From: Flavisolibacter sp.
GTDB lineage: Bacteria; Bacteroidota; Bacteroidia; Chitinophagales; Chitinophagaceae
Direction of reading: 5' to 3'
Assembly (NCBI GenBank): GCA_013695175.1
Contig: JACDAZ010000453.1
Coordinates: 1 to 5,955 of the forward strand
Length of the DNA stretch: 5,955 bases
Part shown: piece by piece, positions 5,730 through 5,955 of the stretch
Numbering within the stretch: position 1 is the stretch's first letter
Layout: every line of letters begins with the position of its first letter
Notes under the pieces: generated by a model
What the model was told of the DNA's origin: nothing
The model's database searches: none
The model's input: only the letters and a program-made list of their open reading frames with translations
Made by a program: the position numbers and the translations under genes

Positions 5730-5888
5730 TAGCCCACCCAAACCCTCCCAAAGGGAGGGCTTTTCAACCGACTGTTTGATTAAAGGGTTGAAGGGGGTGC
5801 AAAAGCAAATAAGTTCATTCAAAAGAAAAATTAAAATACAACTGCCCGGTCTCCCTTCCCTTTGGGTAGGGATAAAAGGGTGGGGCTA
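5730..5888. repeat. 159-bp inverted-ended repeat-like element between rpsI and rpsB
   Basis: The spacer between S9 and S2 begins with TAGCCCACCC (5730-5739) and ends with GGGTGGGGCTA (5878-5888), which are inverted copies differing by one extra base. The similarity continues inward. The left arm has CCCTCCC-AAA-GGGAGGG (5743-5759), and the right arm has CCCTTCCC-TTT-GGGTAGGG (5853-5871), so each end carries its own hairpin. Inside the left part, TTCAACC (5763-5769) and GGTTGAA (5786-5792) form another inverted repeat. The middle is A-rich and codes for nothing recognisable. The architecture resembles a small non-autonomous element or an intergenic palindromic repeat family. No target-site duplication is obvious. 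Confidence 0.6.
5743..5764 (+). terminator. Strong G/C hairpin with short T-run after rpsI
   Basis: A perfect 7-bp stem of only G-C and A-T pairs, CCCTCCC / GGGAGGG, with an AAA loop, is followed by C and then TTTT (5761-5764). It begins 13 bp after the S9 stop codon. This is the shape of an intrinsic terminator, though the T-run is short. Since rpsB follows 136 bp later and has no clear TAnnTTTG promoter of its own in the gap, it may act as a partial terminator that lowers downstream expression. It forms the left arm of the larger inverted-ended element. Confidence 0.45.
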
Positions 5889-5899
5889 AAAATCTAAAA

Positions 5900-5955
5900 A
5901 TGGAACAAAACACTTCGTTACAACAACAACTACTTGATGCAGGTGTACATTTTGG
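5900..5955 (+). CDS. rpsB: 30S ribosomal protein S2, N-terminal part (runs off the window)
   Basis: Eighteen codons are visible, MEQNTSLQQQLLDAGVHF, with the next codon starting GG. The LLDAGVHFG segment is the highly conserved start of bacterial S2, the small-subunit protein that S1 docks on. The Gln-rich residues before it are variable in the family. The position after rplM-rpsI fits the usual Bacteroidetes order rplM-rpsI-rpsB-tsf, so tsf is expected beyond the window edge. The start codon is preceded by an A-rich stretch (AAAAATCTAAAA) without a Shine-Dalgarno site. Confidence 0.92.
   Translation, partial: MEQNTSLQQQLLDAGVHF

Noticed and set aside
5668..5889. 73-codon plus-strand open frame over the end of rpsI and the following spacer
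   Set aside because: It overlaps the S9 C-terminus in another frame and then translates the inverted-repeat element; no protein-like features.
1..5955. CRISPR array, tRNA, rRNA, phage or toxin-antitoxin genes
   Set aside because: No regularly spaced repeats, no tRNA-like cloverleaf or rRNA sequence, and no phage or toxin-antitoxin protein motifs were seen.

Overview
This window looks like chromosomal DNA of a Bacteroidetes bacterium, most likely from the Chitinophagaceae or a close relative. The assignment is inferred. It rests on low GC content, A-rich start regions with almost no Shine-Dalgarno sites, a textbook Bacteroidetes promoter (TTTG, 21 bp, TACTTTTG) before rplM, the signal peptide plus carboxypeptidase-regulatory-like start of an outer-membrane protein at the left end, and the gene order rplM-rpsI-rpsB.

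Layout. Positions 69-257 (minus) hold only the N-terminus of an outer-membrane receptor-type protein, which loses its family resemblance and stops after 62 codons; this looks like a broken remnant. Positions 258-504 hold no convincing gene. Positions 505-2935 (plus) hold a tight three-gene operon: an RsbQ-like alpha/beta hydrolase, a cytoplasmic PAS histidine kinase whose start codon lies inside the end of the hydrolase gene, and a single-domain Rcp1/CheY-like response regulator. Convergent to it is surE (2947-3669, minus); a hairpin containing both stop codons separates the two. Divergent from surE is a diacylglycerol/lipid kinase-family gene (3731-4645). After a 205-bp gap with a strong promoter come rplM (4851-5294), rpsI (5340-5729) and the first 18 codons of rpsB (from 5900).

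How the genes work together. The most interesting part is 505-2935. In Bacillus subtilis, the hydrolase RsbQ works with the PAS domain of the phosphatase RsbP in energy-stress signalling. Here the same kind of hydrolase, with its catalytic triad intact, is coupled to a PAS domain with similar motifs that is fused to a histidine kinase instead, followed by its probable response regulator. The likely flow is: hydrolase product or contact, then PAS, then kinase His176, then Asp63 of the regulator. The final output is unknown because the regulator has no effector domain. Hydrolase-PAS pairs with varied outputs have, as I recall, been discussed before, so this is an instructive variant and not a wholly new system.

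The ribosomal-protein operon carries two repeat-like insertions: an 18-bp perfect palindrome between rplM and rpsI, and a 159-bp element with imperfect inverted ends and two G/C-rich hairpins between rpsI and rpsB. Both resemble dispersed intergenic repeats, and the second may act as a terminator or attenuator inside the operon.
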